Source: Patagioenas fasciata
Lineage: Eukaryota; Chordata; Aves; Columbiformes; Columbidae
NCBI RefSeq assembly: GCF_037038585.1
Contig: NC_092520.1
Location: 194,067,604 to 194,131,603 of the forward strand
Length of the DNA: 64,000 nt
Direction: 5' to 3'
This document shows, one piece after another, positions 37,539 to 51,762 of the stretch. Position 1 is the first letter of the stretch, and every line of letters starts with the position of its first letter. The position numbers were made by a program, and so were the translations under genes. The notes under the pieces were generated by a model, which saw only the letters and a program-made list of their open reading frames with translations, was not told the DNA's origin and made no database searches.

Positions 37539-40184
37539 CTGTATAACAGAGAGAAAAGTCACTGCTGTGCATTTAACCTACAAAAGGAGCTCTGGAAAAT
37601 AAACATTTCAAATGATATCAATTTTATTTTACTGTATCTTTACATGACCATTAAGCTCTCCATGTCTCATAGACAGCCCAGCCTGAACACATCTTCACAA
37701 GCCTCCAGGCAAAACTATTTTCCTGGAAGTTTTAGAACGAACCTGAGCTAGAAATGTCAGCAAGAAATATGTATTTTGGTTTAATTATCTCTCTGAGAAC
37801 AATATGCAAAGCAACTGTTACCTGAACTCTCTAAAGCTAGAAGACCAAATAACCACTATACAGTAGTTGAGGATATTATGCGCAAATGCCGAAAGGCTCA
37901 TTTAGGTGAAATTTAAGGTTCAACCTAGCCAAATATTCTTCTAAGTATAAAAAAGTTACATGTAGCTGAAGGCAATGTTTTTAATCTTTATTAACAAAGT
38001 CTACTCATTGGGATATGGTAGAAAAAATTGAAACTTAAGACACAGAAGCATTCAGTCAGCTGTATCCCACCCAGCTAACACTCTTGAATTTAAGTGTGAC
38101 TGCCCAGGACAGAATCTGGTGTGCTAACTGTATTTATCACTATGAAAATTTAATTCTACATTTGAAACTGTAACATTGTTTTGTATACAATGTGCAACTA
38201 AATGCCATACAGTATTGTGGAAGAAACAAATACTGTGAATCAAGCAAGCAAACAGACAAAGTAATGGAAGAAAAAGTGTAGCAAGGATTACTAAATACAC
38301 AGACAGCGATGCAAATTTTCCTTTAGGACATGTTTAAGCCACAGGTTGCTGGAGGGTGGAAGGGTTTATCAAAAGAAGTAACACCATACACTTGTCTATT
38401 TTAACTGTCCTTCCTACGCATTTACTTTTTGCCACCATCAGAGACAGGATATTGGGCTAAAAGGACTTCTGTCTTCACCCAGTAGATAAGTTATGTTCTT
38501 ATACAATTATATTTTTCTAGCAATACATGAAAGTAAGATAGAAAAACTTGTGAAAGTTGGAATAATATCAACTGTGCAAAGAACAAAAACCAGTATCAAA
38601 ACACCCTCTTCAAAGAGGAAGCCCATATTTTCATGTTTTGGCATGTAGAACAAAGGGAATATATTTTACAGGGTTCTGGTATACCTTTAAAAAACTTCCT
38701 AAAATGAGACCCATAGGAAGAAGGCATGTTCTCTTGAACTCAGAATCGCTCAAGAACACCAAGCTTGCAGCCTACAATTCAGATCGAGAACAGCTCACTG
38801 GAAGAGAGTACTGGTACTGTTCTCTTAATAACGCAAATTATGAAGAGAAAAACCAAAATATTATGTCATTTGATAACAATAAATACAATATTAAAAATTA
38901 ATAGGCAGGCAAAACTCCCTAACCCTTTTCGTTTAACAGACGACTCCTTACTTGACCACCTATTTCTCATGTGCAAGCAAGTCAAAAGCAGTTACTAGTT
39001 CTTTGGTAAAATGGTGAGGTGTAAACCTCTCCTGTGACCCACAGAGATCTACATGCTGAGGACTGCACAAAAATCGTTTGGACTCTTTTCTAAAAATACA
39101 ACCAATTTAAACAGAGCTACTAAAATAAATGACGCTACCCTAGACAGCATGTAAAGTGAGTAAGTCCTGCAAATTCTTTAAAAATCACTTTTGAAGACAA
39201 TTTTAAAAGATCTAACTTTAGCTTCAGAGGAGAGCTTAAAGCACTCAAATGTTACACAGCTTCCCATTTAGGCTATTTCTGTGTATTTACAGCCCTGTGT
39301 TACATGAAAAATGCTCAGACTCTCTTGTTTTCAGTAATCACATGCCCTCCCAACTCTACCCATGAAGGGATGCATATAAAAAATTGCAACTCTTACTAAC
39401 AAAGTTTTACTGTATGATTTCCAAGGAGACAAAGTAGATTCCTATGTGAAAATGTTCCCATGGGAAAAAAAAAAGGCAAAGAAGCATAGTGTGTTTCTCA
39501 TAAGCAGAAATATTTTGAATTAGGTGTCTCTAAGCTCAGTAGAACCTGCCAATATGAAACCTAGTTTCCTGTGACACACACGGGTTCCTTTCTCCTAGGT
39601 ACCAACACCATGAATATTTGGGAAGACAGCAACAACTACTCATATGAACCATCTGTAAGGATTATTTTTTGATTCATGTATCAGTTACTATGACCAAATA
39701 AACTGTGAACAGATCTCTTCGGTTCTCTTCACTGAGACCTGAAAGCTAAGGTAACTTCTGCCAAAATTGTGCATATACAACAACAACCAAATGTATGTTT
39801 ATTTTACAAAATTAAAAAAGGGAAACAAATCAAAATGTCTTAACATTTACATTTATGTTGGGCAGATCATTTAGAGACTAACTCTGCATGCTGTTCAGTG
39901 CCACTACTTCAGTCAAAAAAATCTGAAGAGCTTCACAACTCCAGTTTCAATAGAGGCTACTTCAAAAATGGGGCTGCCTAGGCTGGTAAAGAAAGCAAGT
40001 ATCAGTTTACGTTTTTTAAACTGCTCCCATTGTCTGGTAAGTCATGAGACATTTCTAATTTATTGGGATAGCTGAGCATGGTGTCCCATTCTTATTTAAC
40101 ATTTTGTTAATTTATTCATGCTAGTCTAATATTTTCTTTGCATCTTTGTTAAGTTGGCAGGACTTTCATTATATGTCAGATAAA

Positions 40185-40250
40185 ACCCAACTCTCAGTGA
40201 AGCCAGTGGAGTTTCTTATAACTGACTGAAGTGGGGGCAGTGAGGTTACA
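40185..40250. repeat. Ancient amniote repeat remnant
   Basis: AACCCAACTCTCAGTGAAGC, CAGTGGAGTTTCTTATAACT and GACTGAAGTGGGGGCAG match the 'tcccattgaagtcagtggagttt...gacttcagtgggagcag' layout of the same old repeat group as 34295-34362. It lies in PANX2 intron 1. Confidence 0.45.
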
Positions 40251-43095
40251 ATGCAATTTTATTCAAACTGTATCTTCCAATATGATTGAGCCATGCTCAT
40301 CATCAGTGAATGCTACTAATTTTGGTGAAGTTACTTCACAGGGGAATTCAGCTTAACCTTCTCAGCACAGGACAGTGATTCAAAGCAAAAGGCTATTCCA
40401 GCTGTCACCTGGAAGAACTTCTTTCTCTTTATTCACAAGAGGTTGCCAAGCAAGATGGCCATGGATTTGAGCTGGCTTTTGTCAATGCTCCTTCTAAGAC
40501 GATGGCACCACTTCACCTTGCATTCAGCCTGGCATTTAACACCATGAAGGTGTTTGATCCCATCACAGCAGAGTAACCCCCTGTTTCTCCTCACTGCAAT
40601 CCGTGTCAATCAGGAATAAATGAAAAAGAAAAGCACCATGTCAATAATTGATCTTGTTTGTTATGAAATATGGCATTAGCTGGGTCTTAACATGCAGATC
40701 TGATGAGGATGGGGGAGTAACAAGTTGTTCTCACACACACAGCTCACTGTAGCCATGAGCGCCCTACTTAATGCAGTTTCAAGAAGGCACAACAGATTTA
40801 TGATTTATTTTATAGTATCCTCCTGATAGGTAAGTAGCACTAAAAACAAGGCTGTAATAGTGTTAAAATCACAGCTGTGACACTAGATCATGTAATATAA
40901 AAACATGTACTTGCTTTTAACTTTATATTCATACATACATAAAGTTTCTACTCTTATTCTTATTTCAACCTGAAAAACCTCAAGCAATTTAGCAAGCACT
41001 CCAGCCACCACGAAATGCAGCTTTTTCCCAAGACTCTGCAGTTTACTTGCATATGGTGTAACTGTTCAATTGTGTAGGAAAAGACAATAGAGTAAGATGC
41101 TGTAAGGAAATTTTTTTAAAAGCTTAGGGGCCATTATTATGGCTGAATGGATTGGTTGTGTTCTCAATATTGTGTAGGTGTAAGCCCAAAAATATAATCC
41201 ATCCCTCCACTCTCCTTGACAGCTACATTCTTGTATGCCCAGAAGACAGAAACTCTTACCAAAAAGTCAAGAGCAAGGTCTTCATCTCCAAAAGAATTCT
41301 TTGCCAGCTCCAAACAATAATGAAAACATGGGTCAGGGTGGACATGCATGCAATATGCATTCGTATCAAAGGCAAGAAAAACAGTAAGATAACTAACCTG
41401 CCAATGTTATTGTTGGCTGGAATACTGAACTCAACTTTTTTGCATTAAATGTCATGTGCTTACTGCAAGATTTTTAGTTCTGATGCTCAGAGAAAAATCT
41501 CAGTAAGTTTGAAATCTGAATGTCTGACCCGAGTTCCACCTGCACAAATGTGTTAACTGCATACCAGACTACGAAGTTCAACACAATTTCAGATTAAAAA
41601 AACACTAGGAATGTTTAAGAAAAAGTCCTGCCTTCAGTAATACTTACCCACATTCCTGGGAAATGTGCCTTTTGAATAATTTTTAAGAGACTAAATAACC
41701 CTGTGCCAATGCTGTGCAGAAATAATTACTACATTGGGAAGAAGTCCTTGAAGTCATAAAGTATAATATACTTTATGTTACACCAACTTGAGTATAAAGA
41801 TGCATACTGGGACGCTTAGCTTCCTTTTTTTCGATGCTATTAGATGACCATAGGAGCACTACATCAGATGTTTTCAACAGTCATACATAAACACATTTTA
41901 TTCTGCTCACTGTACATGTAAGTAGCTTCTAGAAGTTCACAAATCCAGCCTTATGGATAAGGTATGAGACACATCTCACTATATTTTTTGGGCATGCAAA
42001 GAAGATCTAATAATCAATGCAGAATTGTAATATAATTGGTTATGTTACGCCATTTGAAAAATTTAAATACTTGACAGCTAAGTTTTTTCACATGCTTAAT
42101 TCTGTACCATCTCACCCCATCAGTTTAAGTACTACTTAAATGGAGAAAAATGACTTGCAGGAAGTATTGTGACACTAAGGTCACACTTCAGGGGAACGAA
42201 AGAGTGAACATGGTTGTGAGAAGATAGCCAGGGTAGGGAGAGGGACGAAGGGCTCTGCCCAAAAAACTCTTTACAAAGAACCTAAACAGTATGGAAAGGA
42301 GTGAAGGCAAAGGAGCCACCAAGTCTGCTGCCTGTTGGTAAAGGCTCCAAGGAATGCCTGCAGGCTTCCTGCTGGCACAGGCTCCCATTCCTGCTGCTCC
42401 CAATCCAAGGTCAGACACCTCCTTTCAGTGGTTCCCCAACCTCCACAAACTTCAGCACACATTCAACCACCCTCTTCAAGAGGCCCTGAATTAAACGCTG
42501 TCTGTCAGGCTGTAAGTGGCAGGCATGAAAATACGTTAGATAAATAAATCCTGCTTAATTTCACACAGGAAACGTAATACTCTAAGTTCTGAAATTCCTC
42601 AAGCAAGAGGCTGGAGTGCTGAGGGAGGGCTAGAACCTCTGTGAAACTCCCCCCTGCAAAAATGAATCTCAGATCTGGAAATGGCGTTACCAGTGGAAAA
42701 ACTGGAAGGAATCTCGAAAGTTAGCAAGTCCCATGCCCCGCTCAAAGTGGGGTCAAGGTTGATTAGGCCCTTGACATTCTGAAAATCTCCAAAGACAAGG
42801 ACTACATAAGCTGCCTGTGCAAACTGCTCCCATGGTTGATTGTCCTCAAGGTAATTTGGTGTTTTTGTAGGTCATGTCCAGCAAGAACGGCCGGATTCAT
42901 GCAGGAGTAATTTTTTTCACTTTTGAGAAATGGTCATTTCCAATAATGAATGCAATGGCCAGTTGCACTAGGAACGCATCAGGTAAAACATGGCTAGGTG
43001 GCTACCATTGCAATGCCAGTGGCTAGAGCTCAGGCCCCAGCCCTGCACCTCAACTGAAGGAAGAGATATCAACAGCACAGTTCACCAGGGAGGCT

Positions 43096-43130
43096 GTGTG
43101 TGTGTGTGCGTGCATGTGTGCGTGCAAGCA
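43096..43130 (+). repeat. TG-rich microsatellite
   Basis: A run of (TG)n grades into TGCG and TGCA units. It is ordinary simple sequence inside PANX2 intron 1. Confidence 0.85.
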
Positions 43131-43424
43131 TATGGGTGCATATTTGCCTATCTATAAAATACAAAGCTTGCAAAGAAAAAAGTGAGCTAGCATACGGTAG
43201 GCAGAAACGACACTGTCAGGAAGACGCGGTGAGGCTGGCAGATATGTCTCACTCTGCACTACCTTTGCAAAATTTTTACGTGTCTTCCTGGGAGATTGAA
43301 TTGCATCTAACCCAAACACTCACGTGCCCCTTAAAAATAAAGATAACAATGCCAATCTCTCTGTCTTCAACACTGTAAAAAATTAAGAGCTACTCCTAAA
43401 AAGACTTAAGTGACTTCATGCATT

Positions 43425-43495
43425 GGGCTGTTCCTTTGAATTCAACAGGATTGCTCACAGTGCGTAACATTTGGCATGTGCATCGCTCTTTGAAG
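43425..43495. repeat. Ancient amniote repeat remnant
   Basis: TCCTTTGAATTCAACAGGAT, TGCTCACAGTGCGTAAC and GGCATGTGCAT follow the phrase 'tcctattgaattcaatgggattactcatgtg...ttaagcatgtgcat' known from old dispersed repeats in birds and reptiles. It lies in PANX2 intron 1. The family is not named. Confidence 0.5.
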
Positions 43496-46400
43496 AACTG
43501 ATACTGTAGAGGAGTCAATTTCAAGCTTCTAAAATATTATGAGCAAAAGTTATTTAAATAAATATGGATGACACATCTCTAATGCTTTTGGTTATTAAAA
43601 AGAAAATAAAATACTAGTAATGTACAATATATGCCTCTATATAAAGGGGCAAATGACTTCACACCTACTGTATTTCCACTGAAAAAATGTATATTCACTC
43701 AAAGCAAAATATAAATCATAATAATAAATTGTGTATGTCTCCTGTGACCTCTAGCTTTTAGAACTTACTCTGGAAAAAGAAAACACACCTCATTAATCTT
43801 CCAACTGAATTGCATGATTTTAGCATTCTAGTGCAATAATTCAGTAATGCCAAAGGAACAGCACAATTTTTTAACAGCAGACAGAAAAAAAAATGAAGTA
43901 TCCCAGCTTTTAGAAGACAGAATTCAAAAAGTAAAGGAGATGAAAATTCTTGTGCTTGCTACACAAAAGTAAATATGCTTGTTGTGCAAAAAATTCTCTG
44001 AGGATCGAGAAGTAAACATTAGCCTGACCACCACAGCCCTACAGTGGGCACAGGCAGCAGAGGTGGTGCTCAGGTGCTGCTGGATCTCCCAGCTCCTGGA
44101 CAAGCACCTAAACCCTGAGGCTGGAGACCTGAGTTAAGCATCAGGTAAGTATGCTGGCAAGTATACTTATTGACTTACATATACTACAGACTCACCCTGG
44201 GCCTAGTGCTTCCTGGCAAGTGGCTTTCTGCCCTCTGAAGAGGGCTGCTAAATCATCCTCATGCTCATGTCCAACCTGCTTATGAAGAAAATCTGGCATT
44301 CCAGTCAAGTTCTCTAAGCACTCCTTGTACAGTCCTCTCCACTTGACTCTAAGGAGGAATTCAGTGTTTAGGCAGAACCTCTGAATCTCCCTGCCCATCA
44401 GTTGCCAGAACACAAGTTTCTAACAGCCATGATAAATGAGAACTCCCTGAATTCAGCAATAAATGCCAGTATTTGAAAAGGGTAGTCCTTATCATACTGC
44501 TGTCCTTGCACTGTGTCACATACGTGCAAGCACACGCACATGCATCATTCATCTTGGGTACTAAAAGGATTGCACAAGAAAGCAGGTAGCAAACTGTTTA
44601 TTTTGAGAAACAGAAATAATTTATTTAGTAGTTTTTCAGCATTTTTTAAATGGAAAAGAAGAAATGTCCTGGATCCTCTTCTCTCTGGAAAAAAAGAACA
44701 AAAAACATTCATGTTACTGAAGCTGGAAATGTAGTCTAATGAAGTATAACATTATCTAAACTGTATATGTGTTTTCCATCTCAGTCACACAGTCCACTAG
44801 GATTATGTAACTCTCTACTTAAATGTGATTTTAACAAATGGTGGCTAATACTCAATTCACAGCCAAAGAAACAATTCCCTTAATATAACAGCTTTATTTA
44901 AACTACCTTATTTAAAGGGTATTTAAAGATTAGAAATTCGTACAGCACGAGGATGGATTCCTGAAATTACTTTGGTGTATCAACTGTAGACATACAGTCC
45001 TATTTAACTCACTGAGTTTACTCATATTAATAAGAAAATAAAACATTCATCAAACTAAGCCTTAACTTAGCAAGCTGATTATTAAGAATTATTACTTTTA
45101 TCAAAACAAAAGGACAATACCTTTACCTTTCTTAGGGAATATTCTTTCCAAATCTGAATATAGGTTCCATGCCCATGAAGTCTTCCTAAGGTACAAATTT
45201 CTCCATGCTCAACAAGGTAAGGTATAGCCTTTTTTGCCCACTCTCTGAAACCACTTGTCCTGTTTAAGAAAAAAATCTTGAAAAGAAAGTCCCTAAAGAA
45301 ATGAGACAGGAAACCACTGCTGCTATTAAGTTTTATGGGCCTATACTCTACAACAATTAGTTGTAATGGGTGAGATGTTGATAAGCAGTTTCAAAGACTG
45401 ACAGGTAAGGGTTCCCCACAGCAGTGACTGCAATGTAAGGGCAGCAGCAGGTGTCCCTGCATTTACAATCAAGGGTTTTTTTCCTTGCAAGACGCTGCTT
45501 GAACTGCATATATTTTGGATCTGCAGAATCAGTAAATTAGTAATGCATTTTTCTACTGTATAGATAAATTTAGAGAACTATATTCTCTGTATGTAATGAA
45601 CACTGGGTCTTCTAAAATTAGCTGGTATGCTGAAGTTCACTTACCAGCAATCTGAGGCTTAAAGATTTGTAATGCCTGCCCAGGTTATTCAGGAGAGAAG
45701 GACAGAATATCTACTCCTGCTTGGCTGATACGTTGGAAGTCTGTTGGAGGTTATTCCAGAAATGTCAACAGTTATGCAGAAGGTGCAGAAACACCTAAAT
45801 GAAATCCCCATAACTGCTCCTACAGAGGAATGTTTCCTCAACAGTGAGTTACCATCCACTGTGTGATGGCCATGCAGTGTGGTGGTAGTGCCATTGGAAA
45901 GAGCTTATTCATAGTGACTGCACTGTTTAACATCACCAGGAGCATTTCTTCCTGTGCTCAAGAGAGCTCTGTGAGCACACAGAAAACACCTGGAAGGAAA
46001 TTACAATGCTTGTATTTGTACATAGAGATGTGTTTCCGTATTATAATTTTTTTTTTTTTTTGTATTATGTTAAGATTTGAGGGAAAGTTAGATCTGAATT
46101 TAAAACGATGTATTCATCAAAATACAGTTAATGAAATTTGGCCATGCAGACAGTCCTAAAAAAGAGATCTGAATAACATTTACTTCTAAATGTAGTGCTT
46201 ACATGAGGAGGTAAGTTGGATTTTGGTGATGTACAGATCTTCTGCATAGAAGTAATGTGTGAAAAGAAGTGTTTTAATGTTTTCCAAAGATCAAAAAAAA
46301 ATTTCGGGCAGTTAAAAAATTCCCCTCTAGAGATGGAACCCCAAAGCAACTGCACAAGCACCCAGACACTATGATAATGTGGACTAGAGTAACACTTAAA

Positions 46401-48714
46401 GTAAACTGCAAGAACATGCAAATGCCAAAGTGAAATGAATTATGAAAATTCAGTGAAACTGATGAAACATAGATAAGGGTGGCCCCTTAAGTCAAGAGTC
46501 AAGTGCAAAATACAAACACAAGAAGCAACAGGAACCAGCAAGTCTGTTCTACTGCATTATTGTTATTTAATGACTAGAAATTAAAAAGATGCCTTGTATT
46601 AAGTACTTCTTGGCATTAACATAGCATCCAGAAAACTTCATATTAAAAAGAGAAGAAAAATGCCAATAGTTAGCTCATTAGGTAATTATGTTATTTTTAT
46701 AACATAGTATTTAGAAGGCAGAGATGGGTGGTCTACTGCTTTTTGGAAAACTGATTCCTCCATGAAGTTTGGTAAAGTGTCAGAACTGTTCTGATCTACC
46801 ACAACAGAGACAGGAGAACCAGCCTCCCAAGGTTCCCAGGGGCTCTGCCAGTTCCACTGTGGAGGTCTGCCCTACTGAACAGGTCATGGATCCCACAGAA
46901 GATAAGGCACCTCACCCTCGAAATGCTGAAATAATTACTTCAGCATTATTATCAAAATGCTACAGAAACAGTCACTGAGCGAGCTCTAAGCTGCAAAAAA
47001 CACATCACGTACCTTAGCACTGGCTGCATCGCCGCTCTGGTAACTGTATGACAGGTATGGTGCCAGCGAAGAAAAGCAAACAAATCCCCAAAGCTTGCTC
47101 TTGTAATGAACTGCTGTGTTTCCCAGTTCAAATGCAAGACTATAATACAGGCTTGGGACATAACCCCTGGTGATGGAAATATCTGAACTGATTTCAGTGT
47201 TTTTCTAAGAATAAATCCTGTATCATGGGAAACAAACGGAACCTCTACAAGAATCATGCCAGTCTACTGCAAAGTTATTCAGCTTTTGTAATTACACACG
47301 TACACCTACTGAAGGTGCCCACTGTCGTAATTTTTAATGCTGACATAACCCAAGGAGCTCAGTGATGATCTGGATTCTTTTTGAAGAGTTTTACAGATCT
47401 AAGAAACAGTACAAACTTAGATTTCTTCTAGATCATGGATGCATAATTTCTATCTCATTTATGGAGAAAAAAAGCTTCAAAATACTTCAGGGTAGCTTTG
47501 AAAAACAGTCTTGACCCTACTATTATTTATTCACAAGGTTTCCACTTGACTAAGATCAATGAGTTAAGTAGCTCAAACAAAGATATGTTTGACCATCTGT
47601 TCAAATTGTTATCTGAAAACATGTACTAAGCTAAATCTCATCCACATTTTAGACCTCTTCACATACATCACACTTGGGAAGATGAAGGATTTAATAGTGC
47701 AAACATGGTGATTAAATTTCATATGAAAAAAGGATGATGTGTATGTGTCAATGAAGTTTGAAAAATGGAATTCATGACAGAAAAATATCTGTAGGAACTG
47801 CAGTGGAATGATTACATGCAAGGCTCATGCACCACCTCAAGATTACCTTTCTATTTAACATTCAACTGTGTAACTGCAAATCTTTAAATGACCAAAACTC
47901 ATGGAAAGCCAGTTCACATACCTTGTGTGCACCTTGTGTGTGTGAACTGCCCTTACCCACTGGGAAAAATTCCATCAAGAAGTGCAAACAGCCAGCGGCT
48001 GAATTGCACCCAGTCTGTGGTTGCTTGTACTAATTCAGTTCTTTTTAAAAAGACATGACTGGAAAGCACTTAAACACAAGTAGCACTGAGACACTCCTGA
48101 AATTCTTTTATCACAGCTAATACCACCTCAGAACCAATTTCCGCACTGGTGTTGTCATGTACATCAAGCAATCTGGCACTGGACTCTTAGCAGCAACAAT
48201 AATCACTTGGAAAAACATCATCTTCACTTTCTTACTGTATGTAGCTTTAAGTGCAGTTAAAAAGAAAAAATGGAAAAGAAGCTCAAAAGCCATCTAATAG
48301 ATAAATCATGTAAGTGAGCATGTGTAAGTATGCTGCCCACAACTTGAAAGAGAAATATAAAATAGAAAAGCTGACCAGAAATACAAAATAAACTCTATCT
48401 TATCATAAATAAATCTTCAACATATACTGTTTCAAACATACTGTAGGGTGAAATGCATAAAAAGACATTGAATTCACACATATAACTGTACTACACAGTG
48501 AAGTAAGCATTGCTTATGCAAAATGATTACAAATCAGAAAACATAAAAACTTGAACTGACCCTTCAGTCATTTCACTTACTGTCTCCTTCCATTACTTCC
48601 TCATGAGAATTTTCTATCTGAAGAGGTCTGAGCTATGTAACTGCTAAGAAACATAGAAATACAGTATTTATGAGCAACTCTGGTATTTTGTAGGTTCTGC
48701 TTTACAAACCTAGC

Positions 48715-48734
48715 AAAAAAAAAAAAAAAAAAAG
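48715..48734 (+). repeat. Poly(A) run of 20
   Basis: Twenty consecutive A lie inside PANX2 intron 1. I looked upstream for a retroposed cDNA on the + strand and found none recognisable, so I treat the run as simple sequence. Confidence 0.85.
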
Positions 48735-50889
48735 AATGTCAAAGCTTGGCTTTTGACCAAAGTATAAAAATCAGCTGGATGACTGTTTTGCTTTATTTTA
48801 ATAAAGTATTGGTATTTAACAACTTCGGAGGGAAAAGCAAACATGATTGCAATACATGAGGCACTATACAAGAGGGATATGACTTGGTAATCCTTGTAAC
48901 CTGCCACATCAGTCCTAAAGCTTTTGGAAGTTTGGAAACCAAAATATTTCAATATCCTGAAGGTAACACATAACAGAAACAGCAACATATTCTCCTTGGG
49001 GCCCACCACCTTTTGGTCCAGTATACAGAGAACCTTCCAAAGACGCTACTGATAGCACTGCTACTGAACATAGCACAACACTGAACCAGTGTACTCAAAC
49101 CACTTAGTAAAAGCATTAAGCAACACAAACAAACTAAGCAGCACATCATGAAAGCCAAGTATCTCCATCTGCTGGACTGTAGAACAGTGTCTTGAAAGTT
49201 CACCAAATGCCATGAGATATTTCACTACAAAAGGCTGCCACCCACTGCCAGCAGCATCATTGCCATTCACAGAGGTAAAATACAGCACTTGCCGGTGAGG
49301 ACCAGTATGAAGTACTCAAGAGCACCCTACTTTTAGCTGTGGTCTGTGTGTACTAGTTCCATGGCAAAAACTGGGAGGGGAAAGGATGAAAAACACATGA
49401 AACACCAAACAGACTCAAACTGATAACAAATGTTGCAGTCTAATAACATTCTGCATTCAGTGCATTTTAGAAAGGAAATGAAAATGGAAAGGTGGTCTAT
49501 TAAAGGACCAATTCCTTTTTATCTGGATGCATACCTCCCCAGATTGACCACGCCTTGATAGGAGATACTGAAACATCACCACTAAAAACAACTGCAGAAC
49601 ATTAACACAGACTGTAGCTGGACTACAACTACATATCTTAAAGCCTTGCCTACTAACTTTTAATTAAAGTTTGGTGGTTTACCATTTTTTCACTAAATAT
49701 TAATCTAAGGGTAGTCTGCTTCAACATGAAATCACTTTAAATACTTTATTTAAAAATAAGTAGATAAAAAATACAAAGAACACCAAACCCTTTGTTATGG
49801 GAAAGGGAACAATCTAGCAGTCTCCAACACAGATAAAATGGAAGGACGAAAGTGACAACCTATACTTACAGGCTTACAATTTGCTTCTCTACCAGCTTTT
49901 ACGTGGTATAGTCACCCACTCCTGCACCGGGACAGGGCAGTACTACCACATCTGAACTCTCCGTTTATATTGGCTGCTTTTTAGTTCTAGTTTGCCTAGG
50001 AATAACTAACTGTTCAAGTTGCTAGCAAATGGAAGTCAGGCTTCTGTATCTTCAGGTATGAGAAAGCAAACCTTTACCATGTCAAATATAAGCAGAGACC
50101 TTAGCAAATCACTGCATATACATTTGCATGAGTATTCCAGCAGATGCCCAATAATATTTAGGGTATAATGGGGGTCATGTCCCTGTTCTGACAGAAATTC
50201 AAATACATTATTTTTTTTTTTAATTTAAATATGACTACTGATTCTTATCTTTAAAGCAGTAATTTCCAAATGACAACAGAGCAAACCAAAGTAAGTTCCC
50301 TTGAGAGTACCAGCTGTGTGCACTGTTATTCTCAACAGGGTTTCCTTCAGCCTGTGCCAGCTTCTGTTGGCACCTTCACCAGGGCTGAGAGCTCCGTGAC
50401 TCCAGAAAACCAATTACACTTAAATACAGATCCATCCACTGGGCAAAAGAAACACACCTTCAAAACTTTTCCTTTTATCTTCCAAGCAAATATATGCTGG
50501 TCCTTAAATAAGGGATGTCCTGGGTTTATATGAAGTCTGTTCTTGGGTGAATTTTAGAAAGAGAAACAATATTCCTTCTTCTCTTGTGGGTGCTTGTGTG
50601 GACTTTCTTTGTGTGGGGTAGCTATTGCTCCTAAATGACTTTATGATGAACTTATGCCCAGTAAAAATATGGCACATGGATTTATTTTAATTAACTTTCT
50701 AGGGCTGTCCTTTCTGGAATCCCACTGGTTTGCTTGAAAAACATTAAAGGAGAATTGGGAGACTCAGAAATGATAATGTAAGAGGTTATCTGAGTTACTT
50801 CTTTTACAAAAGAAAGTTTGGGAAATGCAAAGAAAGGCTGTATGCATTTCTCTGAAGAGGGGCCAGTGCAAGAATTGTATCTTACTTCA

Positions 50890-50945
50890 GAGTAAAGCCC
50901 CGTCCCCGCTGAAATCAATAGTCAAACTCTTACTGACTTCTTTGC
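50890..50945. repeat. Ancient amniote repeat remnant
   Basis: AGTAAAGCCCCGTCCCCGCT, GAAATCAATAGTCAAACTCT and TACTGACTTC match 'ggccatgtcccactgaaatcaatggcaaaactcttattgacttc' with few changes. It lies in PANX2 intron 1 and belongs to the same old repeat group as 34295 and 40185. Confidence 0.5.
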
Positions 50946-51164
50946 AACCTGAATTTAACTCTCAGGGGCACATCCTACTGATGTGTATGTCCCATGCCTT
51001 CCCTCTGCAGAGAGCTCAATCTCATCCAAAATGCACTGGCATCTAATAGTGAAATTTAGAAAAAAACAAATTATCTCCAAATAAATTTTGGTTATGTGAC
51101 AGATCCATTTCTAGGGCAAAGAGATGACAGCCCATTTTTCCACATTGAGTCAGACTGTGAGGAC

Positions 51165-51762
51165 ACTAAGTATCCAGGGCTGCACAACAAGGAACATGGC
51201 CAGCAGGTCGAGGGAAGTGATTCTACCTCTCTGTCCTCATGAGACCCCACCTGGAGTACTGCATCCAGCTCTGCGGTCCCCAGTATGAGAATTATCTGCT
51301 AGTGGGAGTCTAGAGGAGGCCACAAAAATGGTCAAAAGTCTGAAGTACCACTCCTGTGAAGACAGGCTGAGGGAGTCAGGGTTGTTCAGCCTGGAGAAGA
51401 GAAAGCTCTGGGGAAACCTTAGAGCTGCCTTCCAGTACATAAAGGGGACTTTTTTATAAAGAGATGGAGAAATACGTTTTACCAGGCCTCATAGTAAGAG
51501 GACATGGGGCAATGGCTTTAAACTGAAAGAGGGTAGCTTTAGATTGGACATAAGGAAGAAATTATTTACCATGAGGGTGGTGAGGCGCTGGGACAGGCTG
51601 CCCAGAGAAACTGTGGATGTCCCATTCCTCAAAGTGTTCAAGGCCAGGCTGGATGGGGCTGTGAGCAACCTGGTCTAGTGGGAGGTGTCCCTGCTCATGG
51701 CAGGGGGGATGGACTAGATGATTTTCAAAGGTCTCTTCCAACCCAAACCATTCTATGATACG
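51165..51762 (+). mobile_element. CR1 LINE 3' end, about 600 bp
   Basis: This is the longest and best-kept CR1 copy in the window, lying antisense to PANX2 in intron 1. In order it shows CCCACCTGGAGTACTGCATC, TTCAGCCTGGAGAAGAGAAA, TTCCAGTACATAAAGGGGAC, AATGGCTTTAAACTGAAAGA, CATAAGGAAGAAATTATTTA, GACAGGCTGCCCAGAGAAAC, GGACTAGATGATTTTCAAAG and the tail CCATTCTATGATA. It is 5'-truncated and carries no intact reverse transcriptase. Confidence 0.95.

Noticed and set aside
48714-48734. Poly(A) run as the tail of a processed pseudogene
   Set aside because: Upstream + strand sequence has no gene-like content and no target duplication is evident.
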